Part shown: positions 33,266-42,314 of the stretch, piece after piece | Layout of the letters: each line of letters opens with the position of its first letter | Position numbering within the stretch: the first letter of the stretch is position 1 | Source of the DNA: Agromyces albus | GTDB taxonomy: Bacteria; Actinomycetota; Actinomycetes; Actinomycetales; Microbacteriaceae | Direction of reading: 5' to 3' | DNA: 64,000 bases | Assembly: GCF_004134825.1 (NCBI RefSeq) | Contig: NZ_SDPN01000004.1 | Coordinates: 62,001 to 126,000 of the forward strand | Translations under genes and position numbers: made by a program | Notes under the pieces: model-generated | The model's input: the letters and a program-made list of their open reading frames with translations, nothing else | Told to the model about the DNA's origin: nothing | The model's database searches: none

Positions 33266-35113
33266 ATGCGCACATCGATCGCCACGGTCTGCTTGAGCGG
33301 CACCCTCGATCAGAAGCTGGTAGCGGCGCACGAGGCCGGGTTCGATGGGGTGGAGATCTTCGAGCCTGACCTCGTCGCGTCACCCGACTCGCCCGAGACG
33401 ATCCGCACACGAGCGGAGGAGCTCGGGCTGTCGCTCGATCTCTACCAGCCGTTCCGCGACTTCGAAGGGGTCGGGCCAGACCTGCTCGAGCGGAATCTGC
33501 GACGCGCCGCGGCGAAGTTCACGCTCATGAACCGCCTCGGCATCGAGACGATGCTGCTGTGCAGCAACGTCGCGACTGCGCGCAGCGGCGACGAGCAGCT
33601 CGCGGCAGCGCAGCTGCGTGAGCTGGGGGACCTGGCGGAGCGCTTCGGCGTGCGAGTCGCATACGAGGCGCTTGCGTGGGGAAGATTCGTCGACAGTTAC
33701 GAGCAGGCAGCGCGCATCGTCCGCCTCACGGATCACCCTCGCGTCGGGGTGTGCCTCGACAGCTTCCACATCCTCTCGAAGGGCCACAATCCGGAAGCGA
33801 TCGAGACGATTCCGGCTGACAAGATCTTCTTCGTGCAGCTGGCGGATGCCCCACTGCTCTCAATGGACGTGCTCTCGTGGAGCCGCCACCACAGGCTCTT
33901 CCCCGGCGAAGGCGGCTTCGAGCTCGGTGCTTTCATGGGGCATCTGGTCCGAACGGGCTACGACGGCCCCATCTCGCTCGAGATCTTCAACGACACGTTC
34001 CGGCAGTCGGATCCCCGGGCGACGGCTGTCGAAGCGCGGCGCTCATTGCGCTGGCTCGAGCACGAGACCGCGCTCTGGCTGGGCGCCTCGCCCGGCGCTC
34101 GGGCCGCCAGGATGTCGGCCTCGGCGCTGCCAGCCGTCGAGCCGCCCGCGGAGGTCAACTACCTGGAACTGCGTGCGGACGCGGTCGACGATATGCGGGC
34201 GCTGCTCTCGCAACTCGGATTCCACGCGCACGGGCGTCACCGGACCAAGGCCGTCGAACTGTGGTCGCAGGGGGCGGCCCGCATCATCGTCGGTCGACCG
34301 GAATCGGATCGGCCCCAGCCCACCGTGGCCGGCATCGGACTCTCGGTTGTGTCGCCGGAAACGGCGATGCGGCGGGCCACGGAGCTGTTCGCTCCCGAGA
34401 TCCTCCGCCGGGAGAGCGCGGGCGACGAGCCGTTGGTCGGCGTGCGCGCGCCTGATGGATCCGAGGTGTTCTTCGGGGCTGAGGGGGAGACCGAGCCGAA
34501 CTGGGTGCATGAGTTCGGCGCTCCCGCAGGCGAAGACACCCCCGTGATCCAGCGGGTGGATCACGTCAATCTCGCACAACCGTGGCAGCACTTCGACGCG
34601 GGCGTGCTCTTCTTCCACTCCGTACTCGACCTGCGAGCACAGCCCTCGCTCGAGGTCGCCGCGCCGGTGGGCCTCGTGCGCAGCCAGGTGCTTCGAAGTG
34701 CCGATGGCGTCATCCGCATCGCCCTGAACCTGGTGCCGTCGGGCGCGGACCCGGATGCCATCCTGCCGCAGCACATCGCGTTTGCGGCATCCGACGTCCT
34801 GGGGCTGGCACGGACTGCCCGCGAGCGTGGATTCCGGCCCCTCGACATCCCCGCCAACTACTACGACGACATCGCAGCCCGATACGACATCGACCCAGCG
34901 CTGCTCAGCGAGCTCAAGGAGCTGAACGTCATGTACGACCGGGACGAGTCGGGCGAATTCCTCCACTTCTACACCCCACCGATCGGGACGGTCTTCCTCG
35001 AAGTCGTCGAGCGGCGAGACGGCTACGACGGGTACGGAGCGCTCAACGCTCCCGTCCGTCTCGCCGCGCAGTACCAGCAACGGCGCGTGGCGACGGAGGG
35101 AGTGTCGGCGTGA
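33266..35113 (+). CDS. qsuB: 3-dehydroshikimate dehydratase with HPPD-like C-terminal domain
   Basis: 615 residues, close to the size of QsuB/QuiC proteins. The N-terminal sugar-isomerase-like TIM barrel (1-280) holds candidate metal ligands in VAYEALAWGRF, VCLDSFHILS, FVQLADAP and ISLEIFNDTF. It turns 3-dehydroshikimate into protocatechuate. The C-terminal half is a vicinal-oxygen-chelate domain like 4-hydroxyphenylpyruvate dioxygenase, with His in VDHVNL and QHIAFA and Glu in FLEVVER, so the metal triad is kept. The ATG has GGAGG upstream. It heads a four-gene transcript with start/stop overlaps to the Dabb and QsuD genes. Confidence 0.92.
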   Translation: MRTSIATVCLSGTLDQKLVAAHEAGFDGVEIFEPDLVASPDSPETIRTRAEELGLSLDLYQPFRDFEGVGPDLLERNLRRAAAKFTLMNRLGIETMLLCSNVATARSGDEQLAAAQLRELGDLAERFGVRVAYEALAWGRFVDSYEQAARIVRLTDHPRVGVCLDSFHILSKGHNPEAIETIPADKIFFVQLADAPLLSMDVLSWSRHHRLFPGEGGFELGAFMGHLVRTGYDGPISLEIFNDTFRQSDPRATAVEARRSLRWLEHETALWLGASPGARAARMSASALPAVEPPAEVNYLELRADAVDDMRALLSQLGFHAHGRHRTKAVELWSQGAARIIVGRPESDRPQPTVAGIGLSVVSPETAMRRATELFAPEILRRESAGDEPLVGVRAPDGSEVFFGAEGETEPNWVHEFGAPAGEDTPVIQRVDHVNLAQPWQHFDAGVLFFHSVLDLRAQPSLEVAAPVGLVRSQVLRSADGVIRIALNLVPSGADPDAILPQHIAFAASDVLGLARTARERGFRPLDIPANYYDDIAARYDIDPALLSELKELNVMYDRDESGEFLHFYTPPIGTVFLEVVERRDGYDGYGALNAPVRLAAQYQQRRVATEGVSA

Positions 35114-35412
35114 TCCGTCATGTCGCCGTCTTCCGATTCGTTCCGTCGTTCACCGCCGCGGATCGTGAGCACTGGATGTCATTGCTGCGCGCGCTGCCCT
35201 CACAGATCCCCGAGTTGCGGAGCATGAGCGTGGGCGAGGACCTCTTGGCCGGCCCGAATTCGCACGAGCTCGCGATCGTCGCAGACTTCGACGACCTCGA
35301 TGCGCTCGATGCATACTCGCGGCACCCGGCGCACGCCGAGGTCCTCAGCATCTCGGCTCCCGTCAAGGTGTCGCTCGCCACCGTGGACTTCGAGGTCCCT
35401 GACACACCATGA
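35110..35412 (+). CDS. Dabb domain protein (stress-responsive alpha/beta barrel)
   Basis: 100-residue ferredoxin-like alpha/beta-barrel protein beginning IRHVAVFRF with the Dabb pattern LAIVADFDDLDALDAYSRHPAHAEV. Dabb proteins are small dimers acting as enzymes or ligand-binding helpers in aromatic and polyketide metabolism. Start and stop both overlap the neighbouring genes (GTGA with qsuB, ATGA with qsuD), so it is made together with the pathway enzymes. It has no assigned step in known quinate catabolism. Confidence 0.85.
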   Translation: MIRHVAVFRFVPSFTAADREHWMSLLRALPSQIPELRSMSVGEDLLAGPNSHELAIVADFDDLDALDAYSRHPAHAEVLSISAPVKVSLATVDFEVPDTP

Positions 35413-36332
35413 GGCCGCAGCGACAGCACAGCCAGTCGGATGCGTCCGCGACTCGCGCCCACTACCTCGTCGGCCTCATCGGCGAGGGCATCACCGCATC
35501 ACTCACGCCGCTGATGCACGAGGCCGAAGCGGCCGCGCTCGGTCTCGAGTACGAGTACCGCATCCTGGATCTCATCCAGCTCCGCAAGCGGCCTGAGGAT
35601 GTGGGGGCGCTCCTCGCCGAGGCCAATCGCCTCGGCTACGCGGCGATGAACATCACCCACCCCTGCAAGCGGCTGGTGCTCGATCTCGTCGACGAGCTCG
35701 ACCCGGATGCCGAACGTCTGGGAGCCGTCAACCTCGTGGTATTCGAGGCCGGACGTCTCATCGGTTACAACACCGACTGGATGGGCTATCGCGACGGACT
35801 CATCGCGGGCCTGCCCGGTGCATCGTTCGAGCGTGTCGTGCAGGTCGGATGCGGCGGCGCCGGCGCAGCCACTGCGTATGCGCTGCTCTCGTGCGGCGCC
35901 GCCCGGCTCGACCTGTGCGACGTCGACCGTACCCGCGCGGAGGAACTGTCCGAGCGCATGCGCTCCCACTTTCCGACGCAGACCATCGCGCCTGTCGGCG
36001 CAGAGGGCGTCGCGGCGGCGATATCGCGCGCGACCGGGGTGGTGCACGCCACCCCGTTGGGAATGCTGCACAACCCGGGTGTCGCGTTCGACGTCAGCCT
36101 GATCTCGAAGGGGTCATGGGTCTCGGACGTCGTCTACCGGCCGCTGGAGACCGAGCTCATCCGGCGGGCGGCGCGGCAGGGGCATCCGGTGCTCGACGGA
36201 GGCCGGATGGCTGTCGGCCAGGCATACGCTAGTCTCCAGATCATCACGGGCGAGCAGCCCGATCGCGATCGGATGGAGCGGCATTTCCGCGCCCTCGTCG
36301 AAGCCGAGGAGTGGTCAGAGGGCGGCGAGTGA
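35409..36332 (+). CDS. qsuD: Quinate/shikimate dehydrogenase, QsuD type
   Basis: 307 residues in the AroE superfamily. It resembles the Corynebacterium QsuD type: GLIGEGITASLTPLMHEAEA at the start, catalytic lysine K87 in NITHPCK and aspartate D123 in NTDWMGY, glycine-rich VGCGGAGAATAYAL, and SDVVYRPLETELIRRA. It oxidises quinate to 3-dehydroquinate and shikimate to 3-dehydroshikimate with NAD+. The direction is taken from its catabolic neighbours: an overlap with the Dabb gene and qsuB three frames upstream. A biosynthetic AroE role is less likely given this context. Confidence 0.9.
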   Translation: MRPQRQHSQSDASATRAHYLVGLIGEGITASLTPLMHEAEAAALGLEYEYRILDLIQLRKRPEDVGALLAEANRLGYAAMNITHPCKRLVLDLVDELDPDAERLGAVNLVVFEAGRLIGYNTDWMGYRDGLIAGLPGASFERVVQVGCGGAGAATAYALLSCGAARLDLCDVDRTRAEELSERMRSHFPTQTIAPVGAEGVAAAISRATGVVHATPLGMLHNPGVAFDVSLISKGSWVSDVVYRPLETELIRRAARQGHPVLDGGRMAVGQAYASLQIITGEQPDRDRMERHFRALVEAEEWSEGGE

Positions 36333-36424
36333 CGCCCGCCGGACCGGATCGACGCCCCACACGGGCGCGGAATAGCCGCGGAACTGCGCAGAACTCGGAC
36401 GTGCCGCGGCGGAGGGAGCTCTCG

Positions 36425-37099
36425 ATGACCGACCAGCTGAGCGAGGTCCCCGATGAGGGGGTGACCCGACGCGCCGCGCGGAGCCAGGAGGACATCCTGG
36501 AGGTCGCAACGGCCGAGTTCGCCGCGAACGGGTATGCGGGGGCTCGGGTGGATGAGATTGCCGCCCGTACGCGCACGACCAAGCGGATGATCTACTACTA
36601 CTTCGGTTCGAAGGAAGCGCTCTACCTCACCGTTCTGGAACGCGTGTACGCCCAGATCCGTCGGGTCGAGCGTGGCATCCAGATCGACGAGCTGTCGCCA
36701 ACCGAGGCGCTTCGCAAGCTCGCCGAGGCGACGTACGACCACCACACGACGCACGAGATGTTCATCCAGCTCGTCAGCATCGAGAACATCCACCGAGCGG
36801 AGCACCTTCAACAGTCCGAGACGATCCTGCGGGAGAACGCCACAGCGATCACCCTGCTCGAGCAGGTGATCGAGCGAGGCGTGCGGGAGGGCATCTTCCG
36901 TGACGACGTCGATGCGCTCGACGTGCACATGATGATCAGCGCCTATGCGTGTTTCCACGTCGCGAACCGGCACACCTTCGCCGCCATCTTCAAGCGCGAC
37001 ATGCTCGATCCCGCGCTGCAGCCCTCGCACCGGCGTCTCATCGGCGACATGATCGTGGCGACGATGGCAGACCGGCGCAACCGGCGAACCGTCCCGTGA
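36425..37099 (+). CDS. TetR/AcrR family transcriptional regulator
   Basis: 224 residues. Helix-turn-helix: SQEDILEVATAEFAANGYAGARVDEIAARTRTTKRMIYYYF; C-terminal region LVSIENIHRAEHL and HMMISAYACFHVANRHTFAAIF as in TetR regulators of aromatic and fatty-acid catabolism. ATG at 36425 was chosen because GGAGGGAG precedes it; an in-frame GTG at 36329 overlapping the qsuD stop would add 32 residues and couple the genes. It lies last in the qsuB-Dabb-qsuD transcript, so it is a third regulator of the quinate module. Confidence 0.88.
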   Translation: MTDQLSEVPDEGVTRRAARSQEDILEVATAEFAANGYAGARVDEIAARTRTTKRMIYYYFGSKEALYLTVLERVYAQIRRVERGIQIDELSPTEALRKLAEATYDHHTTHEMFIQLVSIENIHRAEHLQQSETILRENATAITLLEQVIERGVREGIFRDDVDALDVHMMISAYACFHVANRHTFAAIFKRDMLDPALQPSHRRLIGDMIVATMADRRNRRTVP

Positions 37100-37140
37100 G
37101 AAGGGAGCCCGGGCCGGATACCGGGCACGGGCCCCCTTTC
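37100..37140. terminator. Probable terminator between TetR and ThuA genes
   Basis: Imperfect hairpin: outer AAGGG (37101-37105) with CCCTT (37134-37138) and inner GCCCGG (37107-37112) with CCGGGC (37121-37126), followed by TTTC on the plus strand. It lies between convergent stops at 37099 and 37170. Confidence 0.6.
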
Positions 37141-37169
37141 AGCGATCGTGCGAATCCCTCGATGCAGGC

Positions 37170-38147
37170 TCAGACCGTGCAGAAGGGCTTGATGCCCATG
37201 GCGCTCTCGAGTCCCTCCACCACGTGCTGCCTGAAGAGGTCGTCGTTCACCATCGCCGTGTCGGTCCATGCCGCTGCATCATGCCCCAGGGTCGTCAGCC
37301 ACGCCTTGCCACCGTCGTAGTAGTGGCACCAACTCACGGCGTGCTCGGCACCGTGTCCGGGGTGGCCGGCCGTACGGCCGTTGAGGCTGGTCGCCTCATC
37401 GACTTCGAGCAGCACGTTGACGTAGCTGGGGTAGGGCTCGAGGTTGTACCACTCGTCCTTGAATGCCCACTCCGACGGCATGAAGGAGGTCGACACGTCG
37501 TCCCCGTCGATCGTCTCGACAGTGCCGTCGCGGTGCGGGGCGTGATCGTAGAAGTTGGCTCCGCCGAGGAGGCCCTCGTACCACGGCCAGTGATACTCCG
37601 CACCGAACGCGTTGTGGATCCCGACGAACCCACCGCCGCGGCGAACGTATTGCATCAGATTCGTCTGCGCGGTGTCGTCAAGGGTGTCGCGGTTGGAACT
37701 GAGGAAGACGACCGCCTGGTACCGATTCAGGTTGCCGAAGCTGGCAAGGTCTTCGGTGTAGTCGACGACGATGCCGCGCTCCTCCGCCCACGCCTTGAGC
37801 CCGGCCTGCGCGACGTTGTCGGCGTTCAGCGGCGGATTCAGACCGGCGCCGAGCGGCGTGCCGAGGTGGGCATGGCGCGGACCCGCGGTGCGGCTCCAGA
37901 TCAGGATGCGCTTCTCCTCACCTTCCACCCATCCATTGCCCCACTCGTGATAGCAGACGGGGTCGGTGCCGCGGCAGACGCCGTAGTCCTTGATCTCGTC
38001 CTGATAGATCTGGCTCGCGGTCGCGGGCTGACCGCGCCCGCTCCCGTCCCGGTCGCTCTCGCTCGCGGGAGTTGCCGTCAGCGCGATGCCGGCGCCGAGA
38101 ACCCCTGCGGCGATGACGGCGACTCCGGAGCGTACTGGTGATCTCAC
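37170..38147 (-). CDS. Secreted ThuA domain protein
   Basis: 325 residues. An N-terminal signal peptide (VRSPVRSGVAVIAAGVLGAGIALTA region) is followed by a linker and a ThuA/trehalose-utilisation domain of the glutamine-amidotransferase-like fold (KRILIWSRTAGPRHAH; VVFLSSNRDTLDD; GGGFVGIHNAFG; PWYEGLLGGANFYDH; HYYDGGKAWLTTLGHD). Four cysteines in the secreted part (CRGTDPVC; WC; FC) may form disulfides. GTG at 38147 has AAAGGAG upstream. It is monocistronic. Its function is unknown; secreted ThuA domains often accompany sugar-acting proteins. Confidence 0.85.
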   Translation of the reverse strand: MRSPVRSGVAVIAAGVLGAGIALTATPASESDRDGSGRGQPATASQIYQDEIKDYGVCRGTDPVCYHEWGNGWVEGEEKRILIWSRTAGPRHAHLGTPLGAGLNPPLNADNVAQAGLKAWAEERGIVVDYTEDLASFGNLNRYQAVVFLSSNRDTLDDTAQTNLMQYVRRGGGFVGIHNAFGAEYHWPWYEGLLGGANFYDHAPHRDGTVETIDGDDVSTSFMPSEWAFKDEWYNLEPYPSYVNVLLEVDEATSLNGRTAGHPGHGAEHAVSWCHYYDGGKAWLTTLGHDAAAWTDTAMVNDDLFRQHVVEGLESAMGIKPFCTV

Positions 38148-38526
38148 GTGATCTCCTTTGATCGTTCGTACTGTCTCCTCGGGACTGCCGAAGGGCGTGA
38201 TCACCGGCCGGTGCCGTTACCGCATCCGTTGTCCAGCCCGCTCTGAGGGTGCCGGCGACCCGAGTTCGTGCGAATCTAAGCGCACGCGAAGCCCGAGGCA
38301 ACGGCTGTTCCACCCAGTAGGCCGCGGGTCGCTGGGCCGCCCGACGGTCGGCAATGTGATCGACAGCATGGGGGCCCGAACCCGAGGACTGACGTGCGGC
38401 GTGAGACACGACATCGACGCCGGGGCATCCGTCGCTCAACCGGTGATCGCGAACACGATGCTCGCTCCGCCGAGGAACACGTCGAGGCCGATACAACGAT
38501 CGCTCCGATCGGAAGAGGTCGTGAAA
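38148..38526. other. Intergenic stretch without recognisable gene
   Basis: 379 bp between the starts/ends of two minus-strand genes. Open frames here have the skewed composition of antisense shadows. Visible elements are the ThuA ribosome binding site at its left edge and a 12-bp perfect palindrome CACCGGCCGGTG at 38202-38213, possibly an operator for the ThuA gene. Nothing else was supported. Confidence 0.5.
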
Positions 38527-39540
38527 TCAGCGGGCGATCTCGACGTGGATCTTGGGTCCGGATGCGGCATTCGAGCGCCGTTCGCCGGCGAGCACGCCGG
38601 CAACTTCGTCGAGGGCGACGGTCGCCGCGATGAGCGGGGTCGGGTCGACCGTGCCGCTCGCGTAGGAGCGGATGGTCGGGGCGAGGCCCGCGGACGCACC
38701 GAGGATGCCGACGGCCGTGAGGTCGCCGAGCACGAGCCTGCGCGAGTCGATGAGGCTCGGGCTGCCCGCGAGCCCGACGTACACGACGCGCTTTCCCGGC
38801 TCGACAAGCTCGAGTGCCTTCGCGGGCAGATGCAGGGCGTTGGATGCCTCGATGACGGCGTCCCATCGCAGCGCCGGAAGATCGTCCTCCGTCCAGACGC
38901 CGTCGAACTCGAACGTGCGGGCGAACTCGAGTGACCGGCCTGACCGGCCCATGAGGTGCACCTCGGCGCCGACCGCGCGGGCGAACATCGCGCAGAGCAG
39001 CCCGATGGTGCCGGGTCCGAGGACCAGCACGCGGTCACCCTCGCGGAGCCCCGCCGCCTCGACGCTGCGCCACGCGTTGCCGCCCGGTTCGACGAGCGCG
39101 CCCGCGGCATCCGTCACCGAATCAGGCAGCGCGTGGAGGTAGTGGGCCGGGAACGCGACCTGTTCGGCGAGCGCGCCCGGGCGACCGCCGCGGATGCCGA
39201 GCTCCGTGCGGAACTCGCACACGTGGTGGTATCCCGTGCGGCAACGGTGGCATTCACCGCAGCCGAGCATCGTGTCGCCGGTGACCCGGCGGCCGATCCA
39301 GGTCGCATCGACGCCCTCGCCCACAGCGGAAACCGTGCCCATCCACTCGTGGCCGATGCGGATCGGGTACGACGTTTGCCCGTCGTGCAGATACTGCATC
39401 TCGCCCGTGTAGAACTCGATGTCGGTGCCGCAGATGCCGGCGCGCGCGACGTCGATGACGAGCTCACCCGGGCCGGCAGTGGGCGGCTCGACGTCTTCAA
39501 CCCCCGCCTGCTGCGGACCTGAGATGACGAAGGCCTTCAT
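38527..39540 (-). CDS. Zinc-dependent alcohol dehydrogenase family protein
   Basis: Medium-chain dehydrogenase of 337 residues. Catalytic zinc site: ARAGICGTD and IGHEWMG; structural zinc loop with four cysteines (GCGECHRCRTGYHHVC). The cofactor site is VLVLGPGTIGLLCAM. It is most like polyol or sugar-acid dehydrogenases (sorbitol, L-idonate). ATG at 39540 has GAGGAG upstream. It is divergent from the IlvD/Edd dehydratase with 80 bp between starts, so both may act on one sugar-acid route (inference). Confidence 0.9.
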   Translation of the reverse strand: MKAFVISGPQQAGVEDVEPPTAGPGELVIDVARAGICGTDIEFYTGEMQYLHDGQTSYPIRIGHEWMGTVSAVGEGVDATWIGRRVTGDTMLGCGECHRCRTGYHHVCEFRTELGIRGGRPGALAEQVAFPAHYLHALPDSVTDAAGALVEPGGNAWRSVEAAGLREGDRVLVLGPGTIGLLCAMFARAVGAEVHLMGRSGRSLEFARTFEFDGVWTEDDLPALRWDAVIEASNALHLPAKALELVEPGKRVVYVGLAGSPSLIDSRRLVLGDLTAVGILGASAGLAPTIRSYASGTVDPTPLIAATVALDEVAGVLAGERRSNAASGPKIHVEIAR

Positions 39541-39576
39541 CGTTGCGTGCTCCTCGTTCGGCGGCCACCTCATACG

Positions 39577-39598
39577 CTGTGCTCACAACGATTCACAG
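39577..39598. promoter_or_regulatory. Possible operator in the ADH/dehydratase divergon
   Basis: Inverted repeat CTGTG (39577-39581) and CACAG (39594-39598) separated by 12 bp, 22 bp before the dehydratase start. The spacing of about two helical turns suits a dimeric regulator. No regulator gene is adjacent. Short arms, so weak. Confidence 0.3.
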
Positions 39599-39620
39599 GT
39601 GACCGAGAGTTGGAAAGCCG

Positions 39621-41342
39621 ATGTCGTCCCAGCTTCGCAGTTCCGAGTGGTACTCGGGTGATGACCGCAATGCTTACATTCACCGGGCGTGGATGCGGCG
39701 GGGTCTGCCCGACAGTGCGTTCGCGGGGGCGCGCCCGCATATCGCGATCGCCAACACCGCGTCCGATCTCACGCCGTGCAACGCGCACCTCGACGAGGTC
39801 GCGCAGTCGGTGAAGAACGGGATCTACGAGGCGGGCGGCATCCCGCTGAACCTGCCGGTCGTGTCCCTCGGCGAGACCCAAGTGCGTCCGACCGCGATGC
39901 TGTGGCGCAACATGGCGGCGATGGCGACCGAGGAGATGCTCCGCGCGAACCCGATCGACGGGGTGGTGCTGCTCGGCGGGTGCGACAAGACGATTCCGGC
40001 GCTGCTGATGGCGGCGGCATCCGTCGACCTGCCCGCCGTCGTCGTGCCCGGCGGGCCGATGAGCACCGGCACCTTCCGCGGCGAGGCGCTCGGCTGCGGC
40101 ACCGACGTCTGGCGACTGAGCGAGGAAGTACGCGCTGAGACGCTCAGCGAGCGCGACTTCCTGAGGTCCGAGTCGTCGATGATCCGCAGTCGCGGACACT
40201 GCAACACCATGGGCACGGCATCGACGATGGCCCTCGTCGCCGAGGCGCTCGGCACCGTCATCCCCGGCCTCGCCGGAACGCCCGCCGTCGACAGTCGCCT
40301 GCTCGAGGCGTCGCACGAGACCGGGCGGCTCGCGGTCGCCCTCGTCGAGGCCGACCGGCGACCATCGACCTTCCTCACCAAGGCGAGTTTCCACAACGCG
40401 ATCGTCGCACTTGCCGCGATCGGCGGTTCGACCAACGCGGTCGTGCACCTGCTCGCGATCGCCGGGCGCCTCGGCATCGACCTGACCCTCGACGACTTCG
40501 ACCGCATCGGCGCGAACGTGCCGCTGCTGGTGAACCTGCAGCCCGCCGGCCGCTATCTGATGGACGACCTGCAGCGAGCCGGCGGGTTCCACGCCGTGCT
40601 GCGCGAGGTGCGCGACCTGCTCGACCCCGATGCCCTCACGATCACCGGGCGCCCGCTCGTCGACTACCTCGATGACGCGAGGATCTGGGACTCCGACGTC
40701 ATCACCCCGCGGGAAACCCCGCTGCTGCCGGCCGCGGGCATCAGTGTGCTGCGGGGGAGTCTCGCCCCGGGCGGCGCCCTCATCAAGCCCGCCGCTGCAT
40801 CACCGCACCTGCTCAAGCACCGCGGCCAGGCCGTGGTCTTCGACAGCATCGAGGACTTCTATGCTCGTATCGACGACCCCGAACTCGACGTCGACGCCGA
40901 CTCCGTGCTCGTGCTCCGCGGTTGCGGCCCGAAGGGCTACCCGGGCATGCCCGAGGTGGCGAACATGCCGCTGCCGAAGAAGCTGCTCGAACAGGGAGTG
41001 CGTGACATGGTCCGCATCTGCGACGGCCGCATGAGCGGCACCGCGTACGGCACGGTCGTGCTCCACGTCACGCCGGAGGCCGCGGCCGGCGGCCCGCTCG
41101 CGCTCGTGCAGACCGGGGACTGGATCTCGCTCGACGTTCGCGGCCGCCGACTCGATCTCGAGGTCCCGGCCGAGGAGCTCGCCGCCCGCCTGCCCAACCA
41201 GGCGACGCTCGACGGCTTCGCGAAGCCCCGGCGTGGCTGGGAGCGTCTCTACGTCGACCACGTCATGCAGGCCGACACGGGCGTCGACCTCGACTTCCTC
41301 GTCGGCTCGAGCGGGCCGAAGGTCAGCCGCGAGTCGCACTGA
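39621..41342 (+). CDS. IlvD/Edd family sugar-acid dehydratase
   Basis: Iron-sulfur dehydratase of 573 residues. Conserved cluster and metal cysteines are in [11 protein letters not shown] and [14 protein letters not shown], with DLTPCN near residue 54, [10 protein letters not shown] in the middle and [17 protein letters not shown] towards the end. The RxAWMRRGL start and length match the pentonate/hexonate dehydratase branch (L-arabinonate, D-xylonate, D-galactonate) rather than branched-chain amino acid IlvD. GGAAAG precedes the ATG. It is divergent from the zinc dehydrogenase and convergent with the phosphotransferase gene. The product would be a 2-keto-3-deoxy acid. Confidence 0.88.
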   Translation: MSSQLRSSEWYSGDDRNAYIHRAWMRRGLPDSAFAGARPHIAIANTASDLTPCNAHLDEVAQSVKNGIYEAGGIPLNLPVVSLGETQVRPTAMLWRNMAAMATEEMLRANPIDGVVLLGGCDKTIPALLMAAASVDLPAVVVPGGPMSTGTFRGEALGCGTDVWRLSEEVRAETLSERDFLRSESSMIRSRGHCNTMGTASTMALVAEALGTVIPGLAGTPAVDSRLLEASHETGRLAVALVEADRRPSTFLTKASFHNAIVALAAIGGSTNAVVHLLAIAGRLGIDLTLDDFDRIGANVPLLVNLQPAGRYLMDDLQRAGGFHAVLREVRDLLDPDALTITGRPLVDYLDDARIWDSDVITPRETPLLPAAGISVLRGSLAPGGALIKPAAASPHLLKHRGQAVVFDSIEDFYARIDDPELDVDADSVLVLRGCGPKGYPGMPEVANMPLPKKLLEQGVRDMVRICDGRMSGTAYGTVVLHVTPEAAAGGPLALVQTGDWISLDVRGRRLDLEVPAEELAARLPNQATLDGFAKPRRGWERLYVDHVMQADTGVDLDFLVGSSGPKVSRESH

Positions 41343-41362
41343 GGTGATGCCCCCTCAGAGAG

Positions 41363-41377
41363 CGGATGCGGCATCCG
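41363..41377. terminator. Small hairpin between convergent genes
   Basis: CGGATG (41363-41368) pairs with CATCCG (41372-41377) around a three-base loop, between convergent stops at 41342 and 41409. The stem is short and there is no T-run, so termination is only possible. Confidence 0.35.
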
Positions 41378-41408
41378 TATCCATTCTCGAGGCGGTGTGC
41401 GAAGAGCC

Positions 41409-42269
41409 CTAGCTGTCGACGATCCCGGCCAGGTCCCGGGCGATGCCGTCGAGGTGAGCGGTGGTGCCTCTCGAAGCGAACCAGTCCCAGAGCTCGAGCG
41501 AATGGTAGAGCCGGTAGAGCGTGGTCCGTTCCCGCCAGTCCGGCGGCAACTCGCCGTACCCGTCGAGCAGGCCCGCGAGCTTCTCCTCGTTCCCGCGGAT
41601 GGAATACGCCTGCGTCTTGGCGAGATCCATCAGCGGGTCGGCGGCGATCGCATTCTCGACGTCGATGAACCCGGTGACGCGCCAGGTCGCCGGATCCACC
41701 AGCACGTTGCCCTCGTGAAAATCGTTGTGACACAGGGTCGGCGTCGTGTTGGACTCGAGGAGTTCGGCGTGTGTCTCGACGAACCGCTGGATGCCCTGGT
41801 GCAGTGCAGGATCACCATTCAGGTCCTCGAATTCCCTGAGTTTCTTGGCGAACTGGCGACGCATGTACTGCGTGTTGTCCGGCAGCGGATCGAGGATCTC
41901 GTCGGTGAGATAGCCGTACGCCGGTTGCTCGATGCGATGGATCGCCTTGAGGAGTCGTCCGAGTTGCTCGTACATCGCTCGCCAATCGGGCGGATCGGTT
42001 TCGGACAGCGGTACGCCGTCGAGCTTCGTGAGCGCGGTGAAGTTGTCGCCGACCTCGATGACGTGCGGGACCGCATCGGCCAGCTGGGTGGCGAGGAGGT
42101 TGTACACGTAGACCTCCTTGGCCTGTTTCCAGGCCCATTCGGGTGCGTAGACCTTGACGATCAACGGATCGGCGGCCGTTCGTCGTACCTCGAAGACGGT
42201 GTGCAGCTCACCGCCGCTGCGCGGGATGATCTCGCTGTCCGGAAACGCTCGCCTGATGGCATCAGTCAT
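41409..42269 (-). CDS. Phosphotransferase family protein (APH fold)
   Basis: 286 residues. The kinase-like C-lobe has the catalytic loop LCHNDFHEGNVLVD (intact H-x-D-x4-N) and FIDVENAIAADPLMDLAK with the metal-binding aspartate. EVYVYNLLA belongs to the N-lobe. It follows the MocR-type gene by 45 bp on the same strand and is probably co-transcribed with it. Such proteins phosphorylate sugars, choline or aminoglycosides; here the link to a DapA-family aldolase and MFS carrier suggests a metabolite kinase, but this is guesswork. Confidence 0.83.
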   Translation of the reverse strand: MTDAIRRAFPDSEIIPRSGGELHTVFEVRRTAADPLIVKVYAPEWAWKQAKEVYVYNLLATQLADAVPHVIEVGDNFTALTKLDGVPLSETDPPDWRAMYEQLGRLLKAIHRIEQPAYGYLTDEILDPLPDNTQYMRRQFAKKLREFEDLNGDPALHQGIQRFVETHAELLESNTTPTLCHNDFHEGNVLVDPATWRVTGFIDVENAIAADPLMDLAKTQAYSIRGNEEKLAGLLDGYGELPPDWRERTTLYRLYHSLELWDWFASRGTTAHLDGIARDLAGIVDS

Positions 42270-42314
42270 GATCTGACCAGGTTTCCACGTTGCAGCGGTG
42301 CGCGTCGATGGCGG

